Assembly: GCA_013365325.1 (NCBI GenBank)
Contig: JABVXV010000142.1
Span: forward strand, 85,056-149,055
From: Dipetalonema caudispina
Lineage: Eukaryota; Nematoda; Chromadorea; Rhabditida; Onchocercidae
Length of the DNA stretch: 64,000 nt
Direction: 5' to 3'
The notes below the pieces were generated by a model. The model saw only the letters and a list, made by a program, of their open reading frames with translations. It did not search any database and was not told where the DNA came from. Below are positions 51,401 to 63,034 of this stretch, in pieces. How positions within the stretch are numbered: position 1 is the stretch's first letter; the number at the start of each line of letters is the position of its first letter. A program made the position numbers and the translations under genes.

Positions 51401-53524
51401 AATCTAATAAAGACCTTTTCCGATAAATCGTCTACCTGGTAGTTCCCAAGTGGTCATTCCACGTGAAGAAAAACGTGCAATTTTAGAATCAACATTTATA
51501 CCACCAACACCAATAACATCCATTTGATCCGCTGGATTGTTCAGAGTCCTGAAAAACAGGATGTTTAATAAGGAGCAAGGAAATAAACAAGATTTTTTTT
51601 ATTCGATGTTTGTATTGTTCTATTTTTCAAATTAATGGAAAAAAAATAATATAATTTTCCTTCATTAAAAAATTCAAGAAAACTTACCCAAATTTTGGTC
51701 CATCATTTCCAATTGCTGAAATCAGAATAATTCCATTTGCGGTTAGCTCCCACACTTTATCCATAAATGGAAGATCAGTAAAATCCGGACCACCAATACT
51801 GAAAGCAGCCAAATTATAGCTCGTTTCATCACATACGATTACTTCCAAGTACACTTTAAAATTTTGATATGTGTTAACTTTTTTCAATTCTATTCAGTAA
51901 CGTAAAGAAGTTACCTCAAATTCAGGACATTAATACCCCGTAATATCGCATGGTTGAAAGCATCAAGAAACCATGAGGTGAATGAAACCTAAAACCAAGC
52001 ATTTGATATCCAATTTTGCAAACAACGACTTCATCCCGCTGTAGAAAAATTTCCCTTTGTTAACTTCAACGAGTACAGGTAGATTATCAAGTGTAAGCGA
52101 ATAAATTTACTGGAAATACCCTATTATTCAATATTATAGCTGTTTTAACTAGCTTAAATAAACTTAAAAGCCGATAAAACTACTGGGAAACGCTATCTGG
52201 TAAACTAGACATTTATGACAGCATTAATCAGTAAGCATTTTAACAAACATATTCGATGTAGCAGTTTGATTTAATGATTACATGTCGAAAGAATCCTAAA
52301 ACTAACTTGTTTTTTCGTGAAGACTTTGTAAACATAAACGCTAGCAGCAGGAGCAAATCCAGCACATCTATGATCTGAACTAGCTATTAGACCAGCAACA
52401 AAGGTGCCATGACCAAGGCCTAAATTGTGACAAATTATTTAATTCGCTTCATTGTCAAACTCACGAAAAAATAGATAACATGCTAATTTAATGAAGTTTA
52501 ATCACCGTCATCAGCAGTTTTCTCGTTTGTCCAATCAGTACGTTCGACAATTTGCTGGAAATGAGGATGATGCTTGCCAAGGCCAGTATCAAAAACAGCA
52601 ACCTTCACACCTTGTCCTACAAGTAAGGCTGGTAGCAACATGAAACTTCTAATCTGTGACGTTTTTCTATAGTTGAGTCTTAAATTCTGCTACAATTTCT
52701 TCTATTTTTGTCCTAAATACTAGAATCATCAGGAATATCACCACCTTTCGAGATATAATTACTAAGAGCGCTCGATCTTCAATGAAGTACTCTCGACGTT
52801 ATTGATATGCTAACATATGCAAAGTTTAAGTACTGGACATGCGCACAACTTCAAGAATAATATCATATAAAAGGTCTTTATATATCTATGCCTTAAATCC
52901 TTATTTGCAAATCAAATAGAAATTCAGGCTTTTATTTAAAAAATATGAAAACTTGGAAAGCCTAGAAGTACCTTTGTATCCCATATTCCATAGCTTATCA
53001 ACATCAAGTAGCTTGGTAACATGACGAATTTCGCTATCACCAGAATGACGTCTTCGAGTCAATAATCGTTTCTTAGGTGATGCTGCTGTGAAACGATTAT
53101 TACTTGCAACACGTCTTGTGTGAACGGATCGTTGTAATGATTCAACAAAAACGGTCGAATTGCACGCCGATACCTAAATGAACGTAAACTAAGCTAAAAA
53201 ATAATAAAGAATTCGGCTCTTCCTGAATCTAATTTCATCATCTAACAAAAGTTATTGAAGAGAATTATAAAACTTATCCAAATTTCAAAATCCAAAAATT
53301 TCAAATTCAAATTTAAACTCTTTATTACGAAAATCCATTGCCTATAAATTAAATTGATTTCAATGCAACTAAATTTGGTAATAATAAATATATTACCTCA
53401 ATGACATCAAAATCGCTTAATAAAACAGGCCTAGGTTCGATATTTACCGTAATTCTTACTGCTTTTTTAATTATGCTATAACGAATGTTCGCTGTATAAT
53501 ATCCATCGTATGTTACGATGTATG
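44681..53524 (-). CDS. mbtps1: site-1 protease / SKI-1, membrane-bound subtilase (5' partial)
   Basis: Golgi membrane subtilase that makes the first luminal cut in SREBP- and ATF6-type proteins. Exons: 53397-53524, 52972-53173, 52506-52616, 52307-52419, 51915-51988, 51688-51798, 51436-51548, 51146-51287, 50729-50893, 50344-50440, 50101-50148, 49851-50021, 49524-49603, 49180-49348, 48461-48663, 47848-47935, 47522-47635, 47167-47255, 46687-46704, 46352-46502, 46217-46316, 45809-45895, 45457-45566, 44980-45064, 44681-44893; about 990 codons. The prodomain begins [16 protein letters not shown] and carries KKRLL and TRRRHSG basic motifs. Triad: VAVFDTGL (Asp), GHGTFVAG (His) and SGTSVASP (Ser); the oxyanion Asn is in SAIGNDGP. 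The family-specific [13 protein letters not shown] and [17 protein letters not shown] follow. One C-terminal membrane helix ([15 protein letters not shown]) precedes an Arg-rich tail and TGA. The signal-peptide exon, the 18-base exon at 46687 and the 46217/45895 junction are uncertain. Confidence 0.93.
48070..48301 (-). other. possible alternative terminal exon of the site-1 protease gene
   Basis: In the intron after the 48461-48663 exon, an acceptor (CTTTGAAG) precedes a 76-codon open frame ([18 protein letters not shown]... ending SFFSACF and TGA). The phase matches the AA| end of that exon. If used, the protein would keep the catalytic domain but lose the membrane anchor. The composition is protein-like rather than homopolymeric. 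The acceptor is weak, and the main 47848-47935 exon fits the family better, so this is a minor isoform at most. Confidence 0.25.
48412..48445. repeat. (TA)n microsatellite
   Basis: A TA run of about 17 units immediately downstream of the donor of the 48461-48663 protease exon. Confidence 0.96.
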
Positions 53525-54034
53525 CTGCAATTTTAAATCATTAAAACAATATCTGATGGAAAATGCATTAGAAAAATCAATATATCCCACTCACGTCTTT
53601 AATTTGAACGATTTAAGCTTCATAATTCATTTTTTAAAATGTTCGACACAAAATACAGCACAAATATTTGTAGATTTTCTTTTTATTATCATTTCCTATC
53701 ATTATTTTTCTCGTCCCTTTTTTTGCCTCTTCCTTTTGTCCGCATTCCTTAGTCCACAAATAAATCCAATCACTAATCAGAATCCTCCCTACTTCCTCAT
53801 TTATTCATCCTCCAATTCGTTCGTTAAACAAATTGTTACCAACATTTACTGTACGAGAAAAAGAAAAGAAAAAGATAACTATCCAATCCGATCAGTACAC
53901 CAATTCTATCAAATTCGATTCTTACTACTTTTTTTTTCATTTTCTTTTACTTTTTCTTGTTTCTTATGAAATTTTATTATGTTGGAAAGGAAATTTGCAA
54001 AGCTGGAAAAAATAAAATGAAACAAAAATTACAC

Positions 54035-54065
54035 ATAAATAAAATAAGAACAAATAAACGAACAT
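54035..54065 (-). other. candidate signal-peptide exon of the site-1 protease
   Basis: A minus-strand ATG opens a hydrophobic run (MFVYLFLFYL). Cutting before GTGTAA leaves one T, which pairs in phase with the 53397-53524 exon to make Ser before YIVTYDG. The segment is short for a signal peptide, and hydrophobic runs are common by chance in this AT-rich DNA, so this is only a candidate. Confidence 0.25.
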
Positions 54066-54898
54066 TCTGAGTCGATAACCGAACACGATGATAAGATAAA
54101 ATGATTATGTATATAAATTAGTATGGTGCATGATGCAATCCAATGGGTAAGCATCAATTTCTATTTCCAAAATAAAATTGTCTTTTTTTTTGCTTTTTGT
54201 ATCATCGATTTTGATCAATTTCTTCGTCCAAATATTTCCATGTTGAGATTCAACCAGGAATTGTTGTTATTCTGCAATTATAACTATAAAGTAGTCATTT
54301 CGTCTACCCAAATACTATTGCTAATTAAGGAAAACGTATAGATTACTTCGACTTAGATGATATATTGTCTTCAGCGGAAATCCATTATATTAGTCGACAA
54401 ATCCCTATCGTAAAAAATTTCAATTTTGGATATAACCAACAATAGATTAATGCTAATGACAATATGTTTATGCGTTTCAGATCTAAGTCAACAAGACTGT
54501 TAATTTCAAGACCCGAAATATGGAAGTCAATTTCCAAATATTCTCCCAACAATTATTCTCTGCTACCACCTTTTAATTCCAAGTACTCGTAACACAAATC
54601 ATCGATGATCGCCCGACACTCTTCTTCATTCCTTGCATGTTTCCCTCGTCAAAACACTCCCAAACTTCCTTGGTCTATTTCAAAAAAAACAATAGCCTTA
54701 ACTTTGGTTTTCCCAAATACTTTTTCTTCTCTTCCATCATTTATTCGCGCAACATCCAATCATAGTGCACACTCATCATCATCTTTTCCGGATAGGCCAT
54801 ATTTGGTTGTTACCATAAAAACACTGCATAAACAATACGGTAAAGTTGGAATAGACGCATTTTATTGAGGTTGAAGGGAATAAACACACAAACGCGCT

Positions 54899-54899
54899 A

Positions 54900-54940
<41 letters not shown>

Positions 54941-54976
54941 ACACACACTCACACACGTACACACACACACACACAT
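54899..54976. repeat. (CA)n microsatellite
   Basis: An interrupted CA/AC run of about 78 bases with a few GT and CT breaks. It is the only CA-type microsatellite in the window; the others are TA. Confidence 0.97.
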
Positions 54977-55895
54977 ATAAATATAAATAATATACATACA
55001 ATGATAAATAAAATCCTGAGGAATCCGGAAAGAATATTTCAAAAAATCATTTCATTTCATACGAATAACAACTATCGTTTTGCTGCATCGTTTACTGTTT
55101 CCTTTTTTTTTCAGCCGAGGAAAGTAAACCCAAAGATGTTTCACAATTTGAAAAATAAGTAAAAAAAATTAAAAAGAATTTAAGTGGACATCCAGTGCAA
55201 TGCGGCAGTGGGTCGTTATTATCATTGGTCCAAATATCGTCAAACGATGACGAAGAATCCCCGAGGTTTCGATAGGCAAAGTAGAACTGATCTATAATTG
55301 TTTCACTGGCAGGTCATTGAAGCCTGCCTAAACCAGTGTTTCGATTAAACAAATTCGACTAATGGCTAGCAAATGGAACCTAATTCAGAAGGCAGTAGCA
55401 GTCACGGCAAAATGAAGCAGAGGATAATCCGGATGATACTTAACGTCGTACAATTCAACATAGATAAACTGATGAATAAATCAAGCATTACTGCAATTTA
55501 GAAGAAAACTATAGAACAAAAATAAAAAATAGGAAAAAAAAATAATAGCATATAAAATTCACGAAACACTACATGTTAGCAACAATGACAACCTAAACAT
55601 ATAAAATGCACGAAACACTAAGCATTAGTAACAGTGACAACCTAAACTGAGAAGGAAAAAGACCGTTAGGCAAAGGACAATTCGGTTTCTACTTTAGGCA
55701 CAACTTTAGGTGAGTGAATCGGTATAAAAACATATCGTCCCTTCAATACAAGATAATTCAGCAAACTGTAAATATATGAAAATATTTCTGAGGCGCCCTT
55801 TCGCTCATATGGCGAGGAAACTGATAAAAACGAAAAAGGCAAATTTATGTTTCACGAGTTACTTCATTATCCTTCTCTGAACCTTCAGACATACT

Positions 55896-58800
55896 TCATT
55901 GGCTGATACACTGCTCGTTCAGAATTTGCGACATTGCCGCATGAATGACATCTGGACATGACACAAAACAACAACGACTCTCGTCACCAACAACTTGCTT
56001 CACTTCTTCACGTAACGACATTTTCGCACCAACAAATATCGTCAATACACCCTGAAAATGAAAAATGTGGTAGTTGTTCAGAAAAAATTGAGCTTTAAAG
56101 CAGTTCATCTAAATTTCGCCAACTAGCATACTGCAGTAAATGTTCAGCAGTGAAATTTCTTTGACAGGTTGTTGTTGAACATGTAAATCGTACTACTGTG
56201 GGATTCACTGCACTAAATATTCGGAGAAAAATGAAGAAAAGATTCTTTTCACTACAGTCCACGACCTATCAGTGCGGTAATTTGCGGCTTTAAAGAATGA
56301 CATTAAAACTAAGTTTAATAGTCCAAAAATTTCAATAAACCATGTAGCTTCATCTTTGTGTACAGGGTCCTATTTCTAATTTTTTTTTGTATATGTTAGA
56401 AGGCTTGAGAGAAGCTACAAATGTTATTAGTAAAAGTGAAGATAAATTCTCTTGATTCTTTGCGAATTACTAATATACACATTCCAATCTCTATTTCTCA
56501 AGCTTTTTCTGCTAAAAAAATTAGCATTTTTATGTTTCAGATTTCAAAAGAAAGAAAAAACCGAGGAAAAATCTTACATCCGGATTTTGTTTTGCTGCTT
56601 GTCGAACCATAGGAATATCAGATATAGTGTCGCCACAAATCAGAATCTTTCCTGGTGTCTCTAATGAATCGCCCAAACTTTTTATCAAACGATCTACCCC
56701 ATTGGCTTTATTCCATATGATTCCCGAACTGTGTGCAACTACTTCAACTTCTAGTTCTGTGGACGGATCAAATACCAGAATCTTAAAAAATGACGTTAGC
56801 CTGTACTTATCTGGAAAAAGTAAGTTGGATTTTTGCAGTTGTTAATGAAAAAACGAAAAGTAACAAAAAACAGATAGGCAAAACTGTCATCCATAATTAG
56901 CACAAATAAATAAATATCTGGGGTACTAGATACAATATTAAATAATCCTTTTTCTATTGCTTTACAATTATTCTTCAGTTGATTTAGAGTGCTGAACTTG
57001 AAACACCTACTTGACTATTAGGATCCACGCGATGCATCCGTTCCTTCACAGCCATTTGATATCTGTTAGACAATTCGGAAGTTACGTGATGGAAAACAGT
57101 CTGAACACCTAATGTTAATCGATCCACTTTTCGCTGCACGCCGCTTCCAACAAGTGCAAATGGAGCATAATCTGAGGACTGCAGCAAATCTTTCATCTGC
57201 AGTGATTTGATCAACTCTATTTGTATTCATATCATTGTATTTCATAAAAATAGATAACCAATTTGAAATCTATGGAAGAAAATTGAATCATGAGGAGCAG
57301 AAGGTAAGAGCAAGAGAACAGAAAGAACAGACTGAGGAAAATTCGCCCGTAACAAAAAAGAAAATTTGGAACTTCCAAAATTTAGAAGAATTAAAAAGGA
57401 AACACTCATCATACCTCGTCGTCCAAACGCTGCAATGCATTGAAACCTTCATCCGTGATGCCATCTTCATGAACAACACGTTTTCCAGAAAGCCACCATT
57501 CACGACCCCATGAACCGCTGAACATTACAGGACCATCAATTGGCATAGCAGTTAAATCGAGTATGCCCGGACCACGTAATGGGCCTGCTGTTAACACTGC
57601 GCTTATACGAGTAAAACACGCTGCGAATCGAGTTATTCCAACTGCACTGTATATAGGCTATAAAAAAGAACTTGATAAGAAAAAAAGGCTATTAAGGAAG
57701 CAGAATTCAAATTGTAGACCTAGGGAAAACCTTTGAACGCGAGAATTTTATTGCTCGAATCAATACAAACTTTTTTATCCTTTTCCATTTAGATGATGTA
57801 AATTGTAGAAGATCTTATAATTGAAAAAAGAAGTAAAGCATTTCCGCATTTTTGTACAACAAATATTAACGTCTAAGATGTGTTCTCTAAAGAGTTTTCC
57901 AGTGACAATCAACTGCATTATCTAACACAGTAGAGCAAAATTAAACGATTTCCAAGAAAATTACTTGAAGATTTGTTGCATATTGAGAACAATAGTCTTT
58001 CATTGTACCATCCCAGTCCGTGACAAATATTGGTTTTTTACCGGTAATCGCTTCCGAACTAATAAATGTGCGGAGAAATCTAAAAGAATCGTTGTTCAAA
58101 AATGTTTTCAAATTTTTTTCCGACAAACGAAAGCTCAAGACTTGTATAGTTTTGCGGAAAAAAGAACAAGCACTTTCGGATACTTACTTCACAGTATTTT
58201 CATACTCCGTCACAAATTTCTCTTTGCCCTCCGGATAATAATTTGTAAGAATTGAAATTAAATCGACTCGAGACATTGCGACTGGCCATGATAAGTTTGG
58301 TTCTTTTCCTCGAATATTCATCAACATATCGAGATATTTCAAGTCTTTCTGCAAATAAGGTACTTTTCTGAACTTTGGAATAGAAACTGCTGCTTTCGTT
58401 ATTACAAAAGCCATTTTAATTTCCTCATACATTCGCGAAGTGATAACAACCTTTGGCTTTTTCGAGTACAAATTATTTTCCATCATATTTTTTTTGTAAG
58501 TGCTAAAGATGTCTTTTTTCGCAAGTTTTATAATAAATCTCACAATATATTTGGGATAAAAATATTGATAAATGAAATGAAAAATGTCGGCAATGATGTA
58601 ATGGAAACTGAACAGTTTACAACAACTATACAAAAAACAGTAGAAAAAGACATACCTCAAGACCTCTCGTTTCATCGCTGATATCCACACTCAATTTTGT
58701 TGTAAGTGTACACATTTCACGTTGGAACGAATGAGTCTGATTATCAGTTAACCTTTCATAAGCTCGTTTTAATATCTCAATATCATCCTTCTTCAAATCC

Positions 58801-59837
58801 TTTTCATTTAGCAAAGCAAAAACTATCGTACGTCGTGTATCTTGCATCTGAAAGTATGGATGAAACAAAAGACCTTGTCGAACCATCAGTACTGAGAAGA
58901 TCATGACGAATGACCATTAAGCAAGCATTTGCTATGTAAAAGAGAGATAAACTAATCTTGAAAATCTTCCATATTTTTTATCAAATTATCCTGGAAGAAG
59001 GATAAAACTATAAAGTGTTGATAGATCAATTATCGTGAATGCATATGAAACTTTGCAAAGCGTGACAGAAATGCATACCTTATACATGAGATTCTTGAAT
59101 TCATCAACGGTTTGAACATTATCATTACCGACTACACTAGTTTCCCTCAGTGGTAATGATGAATTCTGCTCCGTGCTTTTATTGGTCCCTGAAGAAGTAC
59201 ATTATTTACAGAAAAAGACAGAAATATCGAGAACGAAATTAAACAAATCAACAAACCCTACCAAGATCTGCTTGATTTGGTAAGTACGCGTTCACGAGAA
59301 CAAAAATTAACTCTCAGTTACTTGCCAAATATGATGATGAAAGGAAATTTAACTCGCCCTTTTCTGATTTTCCCCTAATCCAACTTCTTCGTCTCTAATG
59401 CTCATTCATCTACAATAACTGTTGCAGTTCTAGATATTATACCTTTGCTCTAATTATTTTCAGAAGTTTCCGCAGTCAAAGAAAAGTATCTGTATATTTT
59501 AAAAATATACTCACGGAACTAAGAAATGGAAAGAGCTCAATAAACTTGTCATATAGAGTAATTAAAGTGGATTACCAGATTAACCCGATCAATCTCCAAC
59601 CACTTACTTTTCTGTGTTTGATCTTTGAAAAAAAACACGCCACGTGTAAGAGAAAAAGTTACCCAGGATCTTGTATTGATAAGTTGGGAAGGAAACCATA
59701 TAATATACTCAAAAAAAAAACAAACCTGATTCAAATGCTCCTTTTCCCTTTTCCTCTGCTTGCTCATCATTCGCTGCTTCACGTTTTTGCAACTTGGCAC
59801 TTTCTTGTTTCCCTTGGTCTGTAACCGTTTCCGTCAT
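55896..59837 (-). CDS. gob-1: trehalose-6-phosphate phosphatase (nematode TPP/GOB-1)
   Basis: Removes phosphate from trehalose 6-phosphate, the last step of trehalose synthesis. Vertebrates lack the pathway, and loss in C. elegans is lethal because the substrate accumulates. Exons: 59726-59837, 59079-59188, 58656-58847, 58188-58348, 57965-58079, 57415-57657, 57011-57196, 56578-56781, 55896-56051. All phases agree and the product is 492 residues. A charged N-terminus (MTETVTDQGKQES) is followed by a helical MIT-like region (about 65-150). Then comes a HAD phosphatase core: motif I is VTDWDGTM with nucleophile Asp213 and Asp215, and motif IV is ICGDTISDIP with Asp424 and Asp428. The cap carries SGSWGREWWLSGKR. 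These positions match the published filarial enzyme numbering as I know it. ATG at 59837 is the only in-frame start before upstream stops. It lies 35 bases after a splice-acceptor-like site, which suggests trans-splicing. Confidence 0.96.
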
Positions 59838-60462
59838 TAAGCACCCTTACATGAACGTCTTTTGACGTCACCCTACAAAAAACAACAAAACAAAATAAAG
59901 TAACAATCAGTTCCATGAACAAGAAACTGGCATTTGAAAAGAAAAGAACTGAACATTAATTTTCACGTGCAATATGCTATTTTATAAAAATGATATATAA
60001 CTGAATCTTACAAATAAACTAATGTTAGGAAACTTCCCATCTATATATTCCAACCATTAAGCAGCCTGCTAGAGAATGCAGTAATTTTGTAATATTAATA
60101 AGAAAACTGAAGAATGAAAATAGAAAAAAAGGAAAGATCGACGAACTTCTTCTAATTATCAGACTATGGTCATACTCCGAAAACAGCAAATAATGCAAAT
60201 GATATCTGATAGAAATATACAAATCGCTAAGCGATGTCTTATAAAGTTAGTCTCACACTACATGCGAACGTATCGAATCATGATCTTCTTTAATCAATTA
60301 CTTAGGTAACACGATGCATATGAAAGAAATCAATTTGTTCATATGTTACGAATAAACAACGCTACGGTATACAAACTGTTTTACATTTTAAAATTTTGTA
60401 ATCTAAGATCTAAATCTGCTGGTAAAATTTTCTGCATCGTTTTATCCAGATTAGTGACTAAT
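59838..60462. other. short intergenic gap
   Basis: It lies between the TPP start and the stop of the proposed small gene. One minus-strand frame (60025-60222) is Phe/Ser-rich and lacks splice support. The stretch at 60384-60520 is also open in a second frame (MKFMPKIFLCCGYY...), overlapping the last exon of the small gene. Otherwise I see nothing. Confidence 0.5.
59873..59874 (-). other. possible spliced-leader acceptor upstream of TPP
   Basis: On the minus strand, TTTTTTGTAG precedes the TPP start codon by 35 bases, with no stop or ATG between. In nematodes such a site close to the ATG is commonly where the spliced leader is added. It could also close an ordinary 5' UTR intron. Confidence 0.4.
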
Positions 60463-63034
60463 TTATAAAGATTGAAAGCAATGTAATAACCACAACAAAG
60501 GAATATCTTCGGCATAAACTTCATCTAATCTACATTAGTTAAGTAAACAATAAAAAAGACAAACGCAATTATGTACTTAACCATAAATATAAAACGTTAA
60601 TGATAGTATCTAATTTCAAGTCATATTTATACCTAAAACAATTAATTCGTTGATCCGCTGCAACTGCTCGAATTTCTGGCAGATAATCCTGAATAAAATA
60701 ATGCAACTGAGGTACCACTTTCCGTGGCAACCTCAAACAACAAAATATATGATAGAAAATGAAACACCGATAAATAGTGCTGAGTAGTCAGTTATCTTCC
60801 TGAAATTTTCGGTAATTTTCAAATACTGTCTACATGATTCTATCATTCTTAGAAAAAGGATGTGAATATACTGGGACAAGTAAAACGTTGCAATAATAAC
60901 GATGCATGTGAGTATTGTTGTACATTTGTTATGATAACGTAAGTAAACAGGTATCATACGAGAAAAATACGGCATATTACAGAAGGATAGAAAAAAAAAC
61001 TGCGTGAAATGGGTCATGATAATTCAGATAACTTATAACATAACAGCACTGCTCATATTTCGAAGTATTACATTCCTTTCATTTTATGAATTAGAAAACT
61101 TTTGTCTTATTATTTAATTTACAACAGGAAAGAGAATGATTTGATGCATAGAGAGCTTTCCTCACTAACAGCTATAATTATGCTGGTAATTTATGCCATT
61201 TCATAAACTCCTTATCTTTGTTTAGTTTCTCTATCTTAATTCCAGATCTCTGAACCTAACTATAACCATATACGAAGTGTATTATGCTGGCTATGTACTT
61301 AGAAATACAAAAAAGAAATGAAAAATATATAAGATAACATGACTGTTGGATCTTACTTACATTATTATCTCATAGGAACTATACAATTCACCTAAAATTA
61401 TTCGTTTAGCATGTATGATACAAGCAATAAAATCGTCTACCTCCCTTAATCTCATTAATATGTTACGTATTACGTGTTACGTGTTTTACTATACTTCTTA
61501 ACTGTGAAAAAGTTACTGAACTGAGATTTGACAAGCCGGAAAATAAACAAGCCGGGAAATAAAACAAAACAAAACTATAACTCAAAGAATCACCCGACAT
61601 CATCCATCCCTGTCACATAGCAAAGATTTAGCGTGGTTCGGTCAAGAATGTCATTATGAAAAAATCATGATTCATGAGGGAAAATTCGTTGCAATTTGAG
61701 TTCATAACAAAGTGTAGTTTTGGATTTGAATTGAATTTAGAGACTAATGTATAACTGTTTAAAATTTATTACAAATTGATCCAGGATATACTGTATGTTT
61801 GAAATATTGAGAATTCAGTTCGAAATTAACTCAAAATATAGCAGTAATTGAATTAGGTTGAACTTAATTAAATTGTAATTACGAAAATTATACTTTAGCA
61901 GTACGGAATTAGTGCAATACTTTTCATTGCCAAAACAAAAAGTAAGTTATTTACAAACATTAAACTTTTTACTTCATTTGTTTATTTAATTATTTGAATA
62001 TTCACGTATTCATATATACATATAAACATAAACACATCTACCGGGAAATTGAACTTGAGAAACGTCGGGAAATTCAATTCGAGAAACAATTATTGAGAGT
62101 TAGGAGTTACTTAGATCCATTTCTATTTCATATTTTCATTCTGATCAGTAGGATAGATGGGAAGGAAGTAATAAAGGAAATGGTGTCATGTAGGAAGTTT
62201 ATTAGTTTAAAAATGACAGAAAACATGATACAGCTTATTGATTACCTACAGCTGACTGATCATATTTGTTACTTTGAATCGATCAATTAAATTTACTATT
62301 TCAAATCAGCTGTTCATGTGAACTTTTTAAACTAATTAGTTGGGTTTTTATTCATTTCAAATCAATTGATCCGAACAAAGTTCAAAATCTTTAAATCAGT
62401 AATGTATCCGGTAGATGTTTATGAGTATTTTTGCGATTTCTACAGGTTCCATTACTTCTATTCGTGATTATAATCAGTTATAATTGTATATCTTATGAGT
62501 AAAATGAATAAGTGGAACATAGTTTAAAAAACATTTTACCCGAATAATATCATTCACATAATTACACGTAAAATTATGTATTAATTATGGCATAATAAAT
62601 AATACCATATTATAAGTAATATTATACCATAATATAAGATAGAGCCAAGCACAAGTTTACGAAGATCCGTAAAGATCAATTGAGAGGTCTGAAATGTAAG
62701 TTACCTAACTTATTAAAATCAGCGATAATGAATAAATAGCCTGAAATCGAACTTACTTATCAACCGGACACCATGTCGATTATTCCGTTGGTTAAAAACG
62801 AAATAAATGTTTTGAAAACCTTGAGATATAATCTGAATCAGACAATCAAATATATATGTAAGTGAAAAAGAATTCAAATAGTAAGTGAAACGAGAGAGTG
62901 GAAGTGAAACAGATCGATGCTCAAACAAAATTTTAATTTTGCTTTTTGGAAAAAAATGAAAAAATAAGACAAAAAAAAGTAAAATATTACAAACAGATAA
63001 CTTGTCGGCTGGTAATATCGTCCCTTCTGGTCAT
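60463..63034 (-). CDS. unrecognised small protein, five-exon model
   Basis: I do not recognise this protein. Exons 5'->3': 63002-63034, 62757-62832, 61361-61391, 60633-60731, 60463-60529. Each has AG before and GT after, and every phase agrees (0, 1, 2, 2), giving 101 residues and a TAA at 60463-60465. It starts MTRRDDITSRQ, continues QNIYFVFNQRNNRHGVRLI and LPRKVVPQLHYFIQDYLPEI, then RAVAADQRINCF, and ends PLLWLLHCFQSL. Composition is mixed and codon use is less AT-extreme than the flanks, which favours real coding. No signal peptide is obvious. The third exon is only 31 bases. The last exon is the weakest: its frame overlaps another open frame, so the C-terminus may differ. An acceptor-like TATAG lies just before the ATG. 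The promoter region is 63035 onward. Confidence 0.45.

Larger units (their letters stand above)
53525..55895. other. 5' region of the site-1 protease gene / 3' flank of TPP
   Basis: It holds the missing first exon and promoter of the protease gene, a CA microsatellite and, at the right edge, TPP 3' untranslated sequence. The plus-strand frames at 53556-53969 and 54605-54868 are Phe/Ser-rich with no splice context and no recognisable domain. Confidence 0.5.

Noticed and set aside
53556..53969. Plus-strand open frame of 137 codons.
   Set aside because: Phe/Ser-rich without motifs, and it lies in the 5' region of a minus-strand gene.
54779..55042. Minus-strand frame of Cys/Val repeats.
   Set aside because: It is the translation of the CA microsatellite.
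61361..61455. Alternative start of the small gene at an ATG just upstream of the 31-base exon (MRLREVDDFIACIIHAKRII).
   Set aside because: The frame is open, but a good acceptor (TTTTAG) at 61392 and two well-spliced upstream exons with their own ATG make the longer model simpler. The short form remains possible.
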